Shown one piece after another: positions 1 to 8,949 of a DNA stretch of 64,000 nt; position 1 is the stretch's first letter; every line of letters starts with the position of its first letter. The translations under genes were made by a program, and so were the position numbers. This DNA comes from Streptomyces sp. Tue6028 (GTDB lineage: Bacteria; Actinomycetota; Actinomycetes; Streptomycetales; Streptomycetaceae), in assembly GCF_002300165.1 (NCBI RefSeq), contig NZ_MLCE01000002.1, positions 97,814 through 161,813 on the forward strand. Direction: 5' to 3'. Below the pieces are notes generated by a model. The model was not told where the DNA came from and searched no databases. It saw nothing but the letters and a program-made list of their open reading frames with translations.

Positions 1-1
1 T

Positions 2-64
2 CACGGCTTCTACTGGTTCCGGCTTCGTCCCGGGATGGCCCCCGTCACCGCCAGGCGATCTTGA
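2..64 (+). CDS. treS: Trehalose synthase TreS, C-terminal end (partial)
   Basis: Only the last 20 codons are present and the gene begins outside the window. The frame reads HGFYWFRLRPG and then a short basic tail to TGA. An aromatic Y-W-F-R-L strand is how the C-terminal beta domain of TreS (trehalose/maltose isomerase) ends, and the next genes are maltokinase and glgB, the usual treS partners in actinobacteria. The tail alone is too short for proof, so the call rests on motif plus context. Confidence 0.7.
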   Translation, partial: HGFYWFRLRPGMAPVTARRS

Positions 65-116
65 AAGCCCACTGCCGTGCCCCACAGCCCGCCCGCCCCT
101 GAAAGGACGTGTCGCC

Positions 117-1496
117 ATGGCGAAGACCGCGCTGCACCGTCCGAGCGGCCAAGGTCCCGCTCCGCTGCTGACCTCGCTCGCCGGGCTGCTGCGTGAGTGG
201 CTCCCCCGGCAGCGCTGGTTCGCGGGCAAGGGCAGGCCCGTCACCGATCTGACCCTGGTGTCGTCGACCGAGCTGTACCCGGGGTGCCTGCATCTGCTGG
301 TCCGAACGGAGTTCCTCGACTCCCGCTCCCCCGGGGGTGCCGGCACTCCCCCGGCCGACGACTGCTACCAACTCCTGCTCGGCATACGGAAGGTCGTGCC
401 GCCGCGGCTCGCCCATGCCGTCATCGGCCGGGCGAGCGCGGGTCCGCTCTCCGGCCTCATGGTGTACGACGCGCTGCACGACACCCGGGCCGCCGGACTG
501 CTGCTGGAGCGCCTGCGCCGGCCCGGCACCGCGGGTCCGCTGCGTTTCGAGCGCGACATACGGGTGACAGTGCCGACCGGTCTCGCTCCCCGGCTGCTGG
601 ACGCCGAGCAGTCCAACTCGTCCCTGGTGTACGGGGACTCGTTCATCCTGAAGGTGTTCCGCCGCATCCAGCCCGGCATCAACCCGGACCTGGAGGTGCC
701 GTGTGCGCTGGCCCGGCAGGGCTGCACGCGGGTCCCCGCTCCCGCCGCGTGGTTCCGGACCTCGCAGCCGCAGGAGGCGACACTCGGCGTCCTCCAGCCG
801 TTCCTGCCCGGGGCCACCGACGGCTGGAGCCTCGCCCTCGAATCCCTCGCCGCGGACCGCGAGTTCACCGACGAGGCCTACGAACTGGGGCGCGCCACCG
901 CCGAGGTGCATCTCGCCCTGGCCTCGGCCCTGCCCGTCGACGCACCGAGCCCGCCCCGCAACAGACGTCTCGCGGAGGCGATGCGCGAACGACTCGATGC
1001 CGCCGTCCACTCGGTGCCCGAACTCCGGCCGTACGCGCCCGGACTGCGCTCCGCGTTCGACGCGCTCGCGTCCCTCGACTCGGGCGTCCGGCCCGCGCAG
1101 CGGATCCATGGCGACCTCCACCTCGGCCAGGTGCTCCGCGCCGGGCAGCGGTGGTCCGTGATCGACTTCGAGGGCGAGCCGGCCCGTCCGCTCGCCGAGC
1201 GCCGCCGCCTCCAGTCCCCCGTTCGCGACGTCGCGGGAATGCTGCGATCCTTCGACTACGCCGCCCGGTCCCGCCAGCCCTGGCGGCCCGAGTGGGCGGA
1301 ACGCTGCCGCGAGGCCTACTGCGCGGGCTACGCCGCCGAGGCGGAGTGGGATCCCCGCGAGGAACCCGAGCTGCTCCGCGCCTACGAGACGGACCGAGCC
1401 GTGTACGAGGTGCTGTACGAGGCGCGACACCGCCCCGACTGGCTGCCCGTGCCGATGGCCGCGGTCGGCCGCCTCGCCTCTGCCGAGGTCCGATGA
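117..1496 (+). CDS. mak: Maltokinase (Mak/Pep2)
   Basis: Phosphorylates maltose with ATP to maltose 1-phosphate, the substrate of the maltosyltransferase GlgE, in the cytoplasm. The 459 aa match the usual family length. The N-terminus carries the maltokinase-typical [15 protein letters not shown] segment (residues about 29-43). The C-terminal aminoglycoside-phosphotransferase-like lobe has the catalytic HGDLHLGQ loop near residue 331, followed by the metal-binding VIDFEGEP near residue 350. ATG 117 follows a GAAAGGA ribosome site at 101-107. The gene sits between the treS end and glgB, and its TGA overlaps a possible ATG of glgB. In some actinobacteria TreS and Mak form one complex, which fits this order. 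The family call is secure. Confidence 0.95.
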   Translation: MAKTALHRPSGQGPAPLLTSLAGLLREWLPRQRWFAGKGRPVTDLTLVSSTELYPGCLHLLVRTEFLDSRSPGGAGTPPADDCYQLLLGIRKVVPPRLAHAVIGRASAGPLSGLMVYDALHDTRAAGLLLERLRRPGTAGPLRFERDIRVTVPTGLAPRLLDAEQSNSSLVYGDSFILKVFRRIQPGINPDLEVPCALARQGCTRVPAPAAWFRTSQPQEATLGVLQPFLPGATDGWSLALESLAADREFTDEAYELGRATAEVHLALASALPVDAPSPPRNRRLAEAMRERLDAAVHSVPELRPYAPGLRSAFDALASLDSGVRPAQRIHGDLHLGQVLRAGQRWSVIDFEGEPARPLAERRRLQSPVRDVAGMLRSFDYAARSRQPWRPEWAERCREAYCAGYAAEAEWDPREEPELLRAYETDRAVYEVLYEARHRPDWLPVPMAAVGRLASAEVR

Positions 1497-1540
1497 CCAG
1501 TTGTCCTACCCGTTCCCCTTCCCCCGAGGAGGCTGAAGTC

Positions 1541-3751
1541 GTGACAGCCCGCATCGCACCGGCCGGCGTACGGCCGGCCGCTTCCGCCCCGATGGACGCG
1601 CCGGACCGCGCGCGTCTGCTGTCGGGTGCCCACCACGACCCGCACGCACTGCTGGGCGCCCATCTCGTCCCGGACGGCGTCGTGTTCCGGGCGCTGCGCC
1701 CGTTCGCGCAGTCCGTGGCCGTGGTGGTGGACGGGCTGCGCACCGAACTGGAGAACACGGGCGACGGGATCTTCTCGGGCGTCCTGCCGCTCGACGCGAT
1801 CCCCGCCTACACGCTGTCGGTGACGTACGACGGCACCCCGTTCGAGACGCAGGACCCCTATCGCTTCCTGCCCACGCTGGGCGAACTCGACCTGCACCTG
1901 ATCAGCGAGGGCCGGCACGAGGAGCTGTGGCGGGCCCTGGGCGCGCACCCCATGACGGTCGACGGTGTGAGCGGCACCCGCTTCACCGTGTGGGCGCCGA
2001 ACGCGCAGGGGGTCAGGGTCTGCGGCGACTTCTGCCACTGGGACACCAACGCCGGCTTCCCGATGCGGTCGCTCGGCTCCAGCGGGATCTGGGAGGTGTT
2101 CCTCCCCGGAATGGGCGAAGGCGCCCGGTACAAGTTCGACATCACCCGCCCCGACGGGACCCGCACCCTGCGCGCGGACCCGATGGCCCGGCGCACCGAG
2201 ACGCCCCCGGCCACGGCCTCCATCGTGACGGAGTCGGACTACGAGTGGAACGACGCCGAATGGATGGCGGGGCGGGCGAAGTGCCCGGTGCACGTGACGC
2301 CGTTCTCCGTGTACGAGGTGCACCTGCCGTCCTGGCGCGCGGGCCTCGGCTACCGCCAGCTCGCCGAGCAGCTCCCCGCCTACATATCGGACCTGGGCTT
2401 CAGCCACGTGCAGTTCATGCCGCTCGCCGAGCACCCGTTCGGCGGATCGTGGGGCTACCAGGTGACCGGCTTCTACGCCCCCACGGCACGCCTGGGCACC
2501 CCCGACGACTTCAAGTACCTCGTCGACGCCCTGCACCGGGCCGGCATCGGCGTCCTGATGGACTGGGTACCCGCACACTTCCCCCGCGACGACTGGGCCC
2601 TCGCCGAATTCGACGGAACCGCGCTCTACGAGCACGCCGACCCGCGGCGCGCCGCCCACCCCGACTGGGGCACCCTCGAGTTCGACTACGGACGGCACGA
2701 GGTCCGCAACTTCCTCGTCGCCAACGCCGTGTACTGGTGCGAGGAGTTCCACATCGACGGCCTGCGCGTCGACGCGGTCGCCTCCATGCTCTATCTCGAC
2801 TACTCCCGCGAACCCGGGCAGTGGGTCCCCAACGAGCACGGCGGACGCGAAGACCTCGACGCGGTCGCCTTCCTCCAGGAGATGAACGCCACCGTCTACC
2901 GCCGCAACCCCGGCGTCGTCACCATCGCCGAGGAGTCGACCGCCTGGGACGGCGTCACCCGGCCGACGTCCGACGGGGGTCTCGGGTTCGGTCTGAAGTG
3001 GAACATGGGCTGGATGCACGACTCGCTGGAATACATCCAGCGCGAGCCGATCCACCGCAAGTACCACCACAACGAGATGACCTTCTCGATGGTGTACGCC
3101 TACAGCGAGAACTACGTCCTGCCCATCTCGCACGACGAGGTCGTCCACGGCAAGGGCTCACTGGTCTCCAAGATGCCCGGAGACTGGTGGCAGCAGCGGG
3201 CCACCGTGCGCGCCTACCTCGGCTTCATGTGGGCCCATCCCGGCAAGCAACTCCTGTTCATGGGGCAGGAGTTCGCCCAGGGCGCCGAATGGTCCGAGGC
3301 GCACGGCCCCGACTGGTGGCTCCTCGACCCCGCCTACCCCGCCGAGCCCGACCACCGCGGTGTCCGCGACCTCGTCCGCGAGCTCAACACCGTCCACCGG
3401 CGTGAACCCGCGCTCTGGCAGCGCGACACCGACCCCTCCGGGTTCAGCTGGATCACCGCCGACGCCGCGGACGACAACGTGCTCGCCTTCATCCGGTACG
3501 ACGCCGACGGCACCCCCCTGCTCGCCGTCTCGCACTTCTCCCCCGCCGTGCGGCACGGCTACCGCATCGGCGTCCCCGAGGACATCCCTGCCTGGCAGGA
3601 GATCCTCAACACCGACCACGCGCGCTACGGCGGCAGCGGCATCCACGCCTCCCACCCCGTCAAGACCGAGTCCGAGCCGTCACACGGACGTCCCACCAGC
3701 ATCGAGCTGACCCTGCCGCCCCTCGCCACCGTCTGGCTCCGCCCCGCCTGA
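1541..3751 (+). CDS. glgB: 1,4-alpha-glucan branching enzyme GlgB
   Basis: Transfers alpha-1,4 chains to alpha-1,6 positions during glycogen/alpha-glucan synthesis. The 736-aa product has two N-terminal beta-sandwich segments (first about residues 20-110, CBM48 about 120-220) and a GH13 barrel. The barrel shows the conserved [12 protein letters not shown] strand (nucleophile Asp near residue 410), [13 protein letters not shown] (acid/base Glu near 463) and [18 protein letters not shown] 1541 is chosen because GAGGAGG at 1526-1532 lies 8 nt upstream. An in-frame ATG at 1493 overlaps the mak stop as ATGA and would add 16 residues; it has no clear ribosome site. Together with treS and mak this is the trehalose-to-glucan (GlgE) route; glgE itself is not in the window. 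Confidence 0.96.
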   Translation: MTARIAPAGVRPAASAPMDAPDRARLLSGAHHDPHALLGAHLVPDGVVFRALRPFAQSVAVVVDGLRTELENTGDGIFSGVLPLDAIPAYTLSVTYDGTPFETQDPYRFLPTLGELDLHLISEGRHEELWRALGAHPMTVDGVSGTRFTVWAPNAQGVRVCGDFCHWDTNAGFPMRSLGSSGIWEVFLPGMGEGARYKFDITRPDGTRTLRADPMARRTETPPATASIVTESDYEWNDAEWMAGRAKCPVHVTPFSVYEVHLPSWRAGLGYRQLAEQLPAYISDLGFSHVQFMPLAEHPFGGSWGYQVTGFYAPTARLGTPDDFKYLVDALHRAGIGVLMDWVPAHFPRDDWALAEFDGTALYEHADPRRAAHPDWGTLEFDYGRHEVRNFLVANAVYWCEEFHIDGLRVDAVASMLYLDYSREPGQWVPNEHGGREDLDAVAFLQEMNATVYRRNPGVVTIAEESTAWDGVTRPTSDGGLGFGLKWNMGWMHDSLEYIQREPIHRKYHHNEMTFSMVYAYSENYVLPISHDEVVHGKGSLVSKMPGDWWQQRATVRAYLGFMWAHPGKQLLFMGQEFAQGAEWSEAHGPDWWLLDPAYPAEPDHRGVRDLVRELNTVHRREPALWQRDTDPSGFSWITADAADDNVLAFIRYDADGTPLLAVSHFSPAVRHGYRIGVPEDIPAWQEILNTDHARYGGSGIHASHPVKTESEPSHGRPTSIELTLPPLATVWLRPA

Positions 3752-3790
3752 GGACCGCCCCACGGAGCGGAGCCGCGGTCGCGGCGAGGT

Positions 3791-5215
3791 TCAGGACGAG
3801 GACGGCTTGCCCGCGGTCTCCAGCCAGGTGTGGAACAGGTGCCCGAGGTCCTTGCCGGACTCCCGCTCGCAGAGGCGGACGAACTGGGCCGTGGTGCCGT
3901 GACCGTCACGGTGCCCGGCGGCCCAGTTCCGCAGGATGCGGAAGAAGGCACGGTCACCGACGGCGGTACGCACCTTGTGCAGGGTCATGGCGCCGCGCGC
4001 GTACACGGGCGTGTCGAAGATGTGCGCGCCGCTGCCGGGGTCGCCGGGCGGGAACGCCCACAGATCGCTGTCGGCGGGACTGGCGTACAGGGAGTCGAAC
4101 GTCTTCTGCGCGCTCCTGCCGCCGTGCTGCTCGGTGTAGAGCCACTCGGCGTACGTGGCGAAGCCCTCGTTGAGCCAGATGTCCTTCCACCGGGTGAGGG
4201 AGACCGAGTCCCCGAACCACTGGTGGGCGCTCTCGTGGACGAGGGTGCCCAGGTCGGGCGCGGAGTCGTACACGGGCCGCGTCTGGGTCTCCAGCGCGTA
4301 GCCGACCTGGGGTGCCCGGTCGACGATGGCGCCGGCGGCGCGGAACGGGTAGCGCCCGAACACCTCGCTCTCCCAGGCCAGTACCGACGGCAGCTTCTTC
4401 AGGACCGGCGCGGCGGCGGTCGCCTCACGGGGGTCGACGGCGTTGTAGACCCGGAGCCCGTCCCGGGTGGTGTACTGCTCGACCTTGAACTTCCCCACGG
4501 TCGCCGTCGCCAGGTAGGCGGCCATCGGTTCGGACTGGCGCCAGCGGAAGGTGGTCCGGTCGTGGGAGGTACGCTGCCCGCGCAGGAGGCCGTTCGCGAC
4601 GGCGGTGTAGCCCTTCGGGACGGTGAGGGTGAAGTCGTACGACGCCTTGTCGGTGGGGTGGCTGTTCGCGGGGTACCAGGTCATGGCTCCCTGGGGTTCA
4701 CCGGCCACGAACGCGCCGTCGTCGGTGGGGATCCAGCCGTCGAGGGAGCCATCGGGGTCGGTGACCGGTTTCGGCGTACCGGAGTAGGTGACGGTCACCT
4801 TGAACTCCTGCCCCTCGCACAGGGCGTGCCGGGGTGTGACGACGAGTTCCTGGCCGTCACGGCGAAAGGCGGCCTTGACGTGGTCGACGGTGACGCCGGT
4901 GACCTTCAGCCCCTTGAGGTCGAGGTCGAAGCGGGTCAGGCGCTGTGTCGCACGAGCGGTGACGACCGCCTTGCCGTCCAGGTGACGGCTGTGCGGGTCG
5001 TAGCCGAGGGTCAGGTCGTAGTGACGGACGTCGTAGCCGCCGTTGCCCGCGAGGGGAAAGTACGGATCTCCGGCACCGTCCCGGCCGACGGTCCCCGCGG
5101 CGGCCGGTCCGGCCGCCGCGAGCAGGGCCGCCACGGCGACGGGGACGGTGGCGACAACGGCTTCCCGGCGAAGGACTGTTGAGCGTCTTGCGGCCTGCTG
5201 CGGGCGTGGCGTCAC
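3791..5215 (-). CDS. Secreted M1 family zinc metallopeptidase (aminopeptidase N-like)
   Basis: Predicted exported zinc aminopeptidase of 474 aa. A signal peptide with an arginine-rich n-region and Ala/Val-rich core (about residues 10-42) ends at an A-A-G-type site. The zinc site is complete: HESAHQWFGD near residue 325 (HExxH) and the third ligand in WLNEGFATYAEW. The substrate-recognition GAMEN motif is altered to YALET, which may shift specificity. The protein stops after the catalytic and alpha-helical region and lacks the large C-terminal domain of full-length PepN. GTG 5215 is chosen because GAAGGAG lies just upstream; an upstream ATG at 5254 would extend into the ribosome site. It is convergent with glgB. 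Confidence 0.9.
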   Translation of the reverse strand: MTPRPQQAARRSTVLRREAVVATVPVAVAALLAAAGPAAAGTVGRDGAGDPYFPLAGNGGYDVRHYDLTLGYDPHSRHLDGKAVVTARATQRLTRFDLDLKGLKVTGVTVDHVKAAFRRDGQELVVTPRHALCEGQEFKVTVTYSGTPKPVTDPDGSLDGWIPTDDGAFVAGEPQGAMTWYPANSHPTDKASYDFTLTVPKGYTAVANGLLRGQRTSHDRTTFRWRQSEPMAAYLATATVGKFKVEQYTTRDGLRVYNAVDPREATAAAPVLKKLPSVLAWESEVFGRYPFRAAGAIVDRAPQVGYALETQTRPVYDSAPDLGTLVHESAHQWFGDSVSLTRWKDIWLNEGFATYAEWLYTEQHGGRSAQKTFDSLYASPADSDLWAFPPGDPGSGAHIFDTPVYARGAMTLHKVRTAVGDRAFFRILRNWAAGHRDGHGTTAQFVRLCERESGKDLGHLFHTWLETAGKPSSS

Positions 5216-5475
5216 GTTCGCTCCTTCGGGTCGACGGTGATCACTCGCGCGCACAGCCTATGAGTCTCCTCGGCAGCCATCCCCCTCAATCAGGTCAAGT
5301 TACGGGCGGGCGTGGGGCCGGCGGGTGCGGAGGTCGTGGCCCCGGCGACGGCGGGCTCTGGCCGGAATGCGGGACGGCGTGGTGAAGTGTGCTCGTCAGG
5401 CGGTTCGACGGCCCTGGTCCTGACGGGTCGTCGGCTCGTCGGGACGACCCGCACCGCACAGCAGAGGAGCTCCTC

Positions 5476-6375
5476 GTGACCGCAAGCGCACACGACTGGC
5501 CGCACGCACCCGTCTCGGTCGGGCTGGTCGGCGCGGGGCCATGGGCACGCATGGTCCACGCGCGCGTGCTCGCCGCCGGGCCCGAGACGCGGCTGACCTC
5601 GGTGTGGGCCCGGCGTCCCGAGGCCGCGCGGGAGACGGCCGCACCCTACGGGGCCGCCGTCGCGGGGACGTTCGAGGAACTGCTCGACACCTGTGAGGCC
5701 GTCGCCTTCTCGGTTCCGCCCGACGTGCAGGCGGAACTGGCGCTGCGGGCGGCGAAGGCGGGCAAGGCCCTGCTGCTGGAGAAGCCCCTGGCCCTCGATC
5801 TGCCCGCGGCGCGGGAGCTCGTGGACGCCATCGACAGCGCGGGGGTCGTCTCCCAGCTCGTCCTGTCGAACCGCTATCACCCGGAGACCCGGCGGTTCCT
5901 GGCAAAGGCCCGGAAGCTGGACGTCTCCGGGGCGCGGGCGTGCTGTGTGGGCGGCGCCTTCCTGGGCGGGGACTTCGCGACCCCGTGGCGCCTGGAACAC
6001 GGGGCGCTCCTGGACATCGGGCCGCACATCCTCGATCTGCTGGACGCGGCCCTCGGTCCGGTCCTTCGCGTGCGTGCCACCGGGGACCCCCGCCGGTGGG
6101 TCGAGCTCACCTGCGAACACGAAGGGGGCGCGGTCAGCCAGGCCTCGCTGTCCGGTTCGGTCGAGGTCGAGCGGGGCATCACGCGGATCGAGTTGTTCGG
6201 CCGGCATCCCGAGCTGGTCTTCGACGGCTCGGCGCTCGACCACGAGGAGTCCTGGCCCGTGCTGCGCCGCGAGTTCGCCACGGCCGTACGGACGGGACGA
6301 TCCGGCGAACTCGACGCGCACCGCGGGCTGCGTCTGCAGACCTTGATGGCACAGGCGCTGGAGGCGGGCCGGTAG
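5476..6375 (+). CDS. Gfo/Idh/MocA family NAD(P)-dependent oxidoreductase
   Basis: Rossmann-fold dehydrogenase of 299 aa acting on an unknown sugar or cyclitol. The N-terminal dinucleotide site is VSVGLVGAGPWARMVHARVL (about residues 12-31). The catalytic EKP motif is in LLLEKPLALD, and the following alpha/beta domain contains LEHGALLDIGPHILDL with the family-typical D-x-x-x-H element. GTG 5476 is preferred because GAGGAG at 5464-5469 precedes it. The gene stands alone between a divergent M1 peptidase and the DNA ligase, so no pathway partner suggests a substrate. Confidence 0.88.
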   Translation: MTASAHDWPHAPVSVGLVGAGPWARMVHARVLAAGPETRLTSVWARRPEAARETAAPYGAAVAGTFEELLDTCEAVAFSVPPDVQAELALRAAKAGKALLLEKPLALDLPAARELVDAIDSAGVVSQLVLSNRYHPETRRFLAKARKLDVSGARACCVGGAFLGGDFATPWRLEHGALLDIGPHILDLLDAALGPVLRVRATGDPRRWVELTCEHEGGAVSQASLSGSVEVERGITRIELFGRHPELVFDGSALDHEESWPVLRREFATAVRTGRSGELDAHRGLRLQTLMAQALEAGR

Positions 6376-6532
6376 CGGAGGCCGGCGGCACGGTCGGCCG
6401 TCGGCGCGGCCGAGCCGGCGGCACCGTACGCAGAAGGGACCGGCGGGCGCGGGAGGCGGAGGAGGGCCGCCGTTCAGGCGAAACGGCAGCCGCCCGAGCG
6501 TGCGCCGCGCGAGGCCTGTCGAGAACACAGCT

Positions 6533-7516
6533 GTGAGACTGCCGCTGATCGCTCCCATGCTCGCCACGCCCGGCACGCTCCCGGCCAGGGGCCAGGACAT
6601 GCGCTGGGCGTACGAGACGAAGCAGGACGGCCAGCGCGCCGTGGTCTATCTGCCCGGGGACGGCAGTCTGGTGTTGCGTGCCCGGTCCGGTGAGGACATC
6701 ACCGCCGCGTACCCGGAGCTGCGTCCGCTGGGTGACGCTCTGGGGGGAACACCGGCGATCCTGGACGGCGAGATCCTCGTCCTGGACGAGCGCGGGCGTG
6801 GCGACTTCCAGTTGCTCCAGTCCCGTATGGGGCTCGCCGGATCACCGGGCAAGGCCGCTCGCCGTGCCGCGCAGGCGCCCGCGCACCTCGTACTGTTCGA
6901 CGTCATGCACCTCTCGGGGGACCTGACCCGACTGCCCTACGCGCGACGGCGCGAGGAACTGGACGGGCTCGCTCTCGCCGGACCGTTCTGGTCCACGCCG
7001 GTCGCGCTCGTCGGCCACGGCGAGGCGGCCCTGCGGGCGACTCGGGAGAACGGTCTGGAGGGGCTGATGTGCAAGCGGCTGGACTCCGTGTACGAGCCCG
7101 GGGTGCGCTCACGCTCCTGGATCAAGATCCGCAACATGAGGACCGAGGACGTCCTCGTCGGCGGCTGGGCACCGGGCAAGGGGCGGCTGGCCGGGCTTCC
7201 GGGTGCCGTACTGGTGGGACAGCGCGACGCGGAGGGCGCGTTGCGCTACGTGGGGAACGTGGGAACCGGCTGGAACGAGACCGAGCGCGCCGAGCTGGCC
7301 CGGCTGCTGCGGGCCGCCGCGACGGACCACTGCCCCTTCACCCCGGTGCCGCGGGTGACCGGGGCGCACTGGGTGGTGCCACGGCTGGTGGGCGAGGTCC
7401 GCTACAGCACCCGCACCCGGGCCGGTCTGCTGCGGCAGCCGTCCTGGCTGCGGCTGCGCCCCGACCTGGCTCCGGAGGACTCGGCGGCCGACCTCCCTCA
7501 CGACAGACGGACATGA
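6533..7516 (+). CDS. ATP-dependent DNA ligase (LigC/LigD-ligase-domain type)
   Basis: Seals nicks in DNA using ATP. The nucleotidyltransferase motif I is ETKQDGQRAV, with the adenylated Lys near residue 30. Further motifs are ILDGEIL (motif III), the GLMCKRLDSVYEPG region (motif IV) and SWIKIRN (motif V). The C-terminal OB fold contains LVGGWAPGKG and LVGEVRYSTRT. At 327 aa it is a stand-alone ligase without fused polymerase or nuclease domains, and no ku gene is nearby. The start is uncertain: GTG 6533 gives the family-like LPLIAPMLATPG start, while GTG 6500 adds 11 residues; neither has a strong ribosome site. The stop codon lies inside the 5' arm of a terminator hairpin. Confidence 0.9.
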   Translation: MRLPLIAPMLATPGTLPARGQDMRWAYETKQDGQRAVVYLPGDGSLVLRARSGEDITAAYPELRPLGDALGGTPAILDGEILVLDERGRGDFQLLQSRMGLAGSPGKAARRAAQAPAHLVLFDVMHLSGDLTRLPYARRREELDGLALAGPFWSTPVALVGHGEAALRATRENGLEGLMCKRLDSVYEPGVRSRSWIKIRNMRTEDVLVGGWAPGKGRLAGLPGAVLVGQRDAEGALRYVGNVGTGWNETERAELARLLRAAATDHCPFTPVPRVTGAHWVVPRLVGEVRYSTRTRAGLLRQPSWLRLRPDLAPEDSAADLPHDRRT

Positions 7517-7540
7517 CCGCCCGACGGGGCGGTCATGTCC
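7509..7540. terminator. Perfect 14-bp hairpin overlapping the ligase stop codon
   Basis: The two 14-nt arms (7509-7522 and 7527-7540) pair perfectly around a GACG loop. The ligase TGA (7514-7516) is inside the left arm. The next gene downstream is convergent and ends at 7557, so the hairpin probably terminates both transcripts. There is no T-tract, which is common for Streptomyces terminators. Confidence 0.85.
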
Positions 7541-7556
7541 ACTGCGCGTGGCCCGT

Positions 7557-7925
7557 TCAGGTCCTGCCGGGGCCGCCGCTTCCGAAGGAACCGCTGGATC
7601 CGGGAACCCAGCGTTTGCGATGCTGATCGTCGGCGTGTTTGCTGCCCGCGGCGTGGAGGTTGTACGGCATCAGCCGTTCGCTCTCGTCCACGGCGTGCGG
7701 GACCTCGTCGGGTTCCCGCATCTCCCGGATCTCGTGGACCGCCCCCTCGGCGGGCAGCTTGGGCTGCTCCTCGGGGGTGGGCGGGTCCAGCTCCTCGCGC
7801 CGCACGCTGATGCCCATCCGGACGGCCCAGACGAGCGCACCTGCGATGACGAGACCACCCACGAAGGCGGCGATCGCGTTCACCGCGGAACTGGCTGCGA
7901 TCACTTCATAGGTCGCGGTGTTCAT
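7557..7925 (-). CDS. DUF6479-like small membrane protein
   Basis: Small protein of 122 aa with one predicted transmembrane helix (about residues 15-37, Ala/Val/Gly-rich) and a charged tail. The tail contains PKLPAEGAVHEIREMREPDE and RLMPYNLHAAGSKHADDQ and ends in a Gly/Ser-rich stretch. From memory this looks like the Streptomyces family DUF6479; the function is unknown. ATG 7925 follows a GGGGGT ribosome-site-like stretch. The upstream region (7926-8093) carries a large inverted repeat. Confidence 0.7.
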   Translation of the reverse strand: MNTATYEVIAASSAVNAIAAFVGGLVIAGALVWAVRMGISVRREELDPPTPEEQPKLPAEGAVHEIREMREPDEVPHAVDESERLMPYNLHAAGSKHADDQHRKRWVPGSSGSFGSGGPGRT

Positions 7926-7994
7926 GTTGCTCGTGTACCCCCAATGCCAGGGGAAACTGCGGTACCTCCGTCAACGACGGTCATACCATTGTAT

Positions 7995-8032
7995 TCCGGT
8001 TTGATTCGGACGATATGCCTATTCAAACCGGA
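7995..8032. repeat. 10-bp inverted repeat with 18-nt spacer upstream of the DUF6479-like gene
   Basis: TCCGGTTTGA at 7995-8004 is matched perfectly by TCAAACCGGA at 8023-8032. The repeat sits about 70 bp upstream of the DUF6479-like start and about 60 bp downstream of the methyltransferase stop, both on the minus strand. It could be an operator or the methyltransferase terminator. Local AT content is higher than in the flanking DNA, which favours a control region. Confidence 0.6.
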
Positions 8033-8093
8033 CGCCATGACCACCGCTCGCTCCGATACGCCGACCGGGTCACACGGGGCGGTGCGTCGCGGT

Positions 8094-8912
8094 TCACCGG
8101 GGGCGGTGCGCCACCGCCCCGAACATGGTCACGGACATGTGCAGGGCCCCCTGCCCGGCGGCCTCGGTGAGGTCCTCGTACAGGCGGTCGCGCTGCACCT
8201 CGGTGACGAGGCCGCGACGTACGGCGGACTCGCCCAGCATGCGGATGAGCGGCCAGGCGACCGTGGTGTGGTCCTGGAGCAGTGCCTGCGAACCCCGGTC
8301 GTCGACCACCAGCCCGGCCGCCGCCAGCCGGCCCACGAGCTTGCGTCCCGAGTACGGGTCGGCCGCCGCCGAGAGCGCGCCGGAGGTGACGGCCGCGACG
8401 GTCTCCGGGTCCCCCGGGTGCAGGATCGTGGTCGCCCAGTCGGTGTCGAGCAGGGCCACCCGCCCGCCGGGGCGCAGGACACGGGCGATCTCGACGACGG
8501 CCTTCTCCGGTTCGAGGAGGTGCTGGAGCACGCGCTCGCACCACACCACGTCGATCGAGGCGTCGGGGACGGGCAGGGAGAGCGCGTCGCCGTCCATGAA
8601 GCGGGCCCGGCCGCCCGGTTCCGTGCGCTGCTCGGCCACCGCGCGCAGCCCCGGGTTGGGCTCGATGCCGAGTGCCGCGCCGCCGGGCGCCGCGGCGGCC
8701 GCCAGGTGCCGGGTCTGCGAACCGGTGCCGGAGCCGATGTCGAGCGCCCGCTCCCCCGGCCGTACGTCCAGTGCCGTGTGCGCCCAGGCGCGCAGTCGGC
8801 GGACGCCGTCATTGGCGTCCTGCGCGTCGAGCGCCCCCACCAGCCGGTCGACGCCCGACGGGGCACCGATGTTCGGCGCGTGGAACTGCGATGTAGGTCG
8901 TGTCGCCCCCAT
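8094..8912 (-). CDS. SAM-dependent class I methyltransferase
   Basis: Methyltransferase of 272 aa. Motif I is ALDIGSGTGSQTRHLA (about residues 52-67), followed by acidic GIEPNP (motif II) and the post-motif region RVLRPGGRVALLDTDW. Substrate unknown. It lies 28-37 nt downstream of the MFS exporter on the same strand, so the two may form a unit that modifies and exports a compound. ATG 8912 is chosen; a TAGAGT -10-like element lies 7 nt upstream and no Shine-Dalgarno is visible, so the ATG may be read from a leaderless transcript. GTG 8921 would add three residues. Confidence 0.88.
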   Translation of the reverse strand: MGATRPTSQFHAPNIGAPSGVDRLVGALDAQDANDGVRRLRAWAHTALDVRPGERALDIGSGTGSQTRHLAAAAAPGGAALGIEPNPGLRAVAEQRTEPGGRARFMDGDALSLPVPDASIDVVWCERVLQHLLEPEKAVVEIARVLRPGGRVALLDTDWATTILHPGDPETVAAVTSGALSAAADPYSGRKLVGRLAAAGLVVDDRGSQALLQDHTTVAWPLIRMLGESAVRRGLVTEVQRDRLYEDLTEAAGQGALHMSVTMFGAVAHRPR

Positions 8913-8949
8913 GGCGATCACTCTAGAGCCACCCCGGCCCCCTGGGGCG

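Noticed and set aside
1382..3148. Long open frame antisense to mak/glgB, and many similar long antisense frames across the window
   Set aside because: They mirror the codon phase of high-GC genes, lack ribosome sites and family motifs, and overlap well-supported genes completely.
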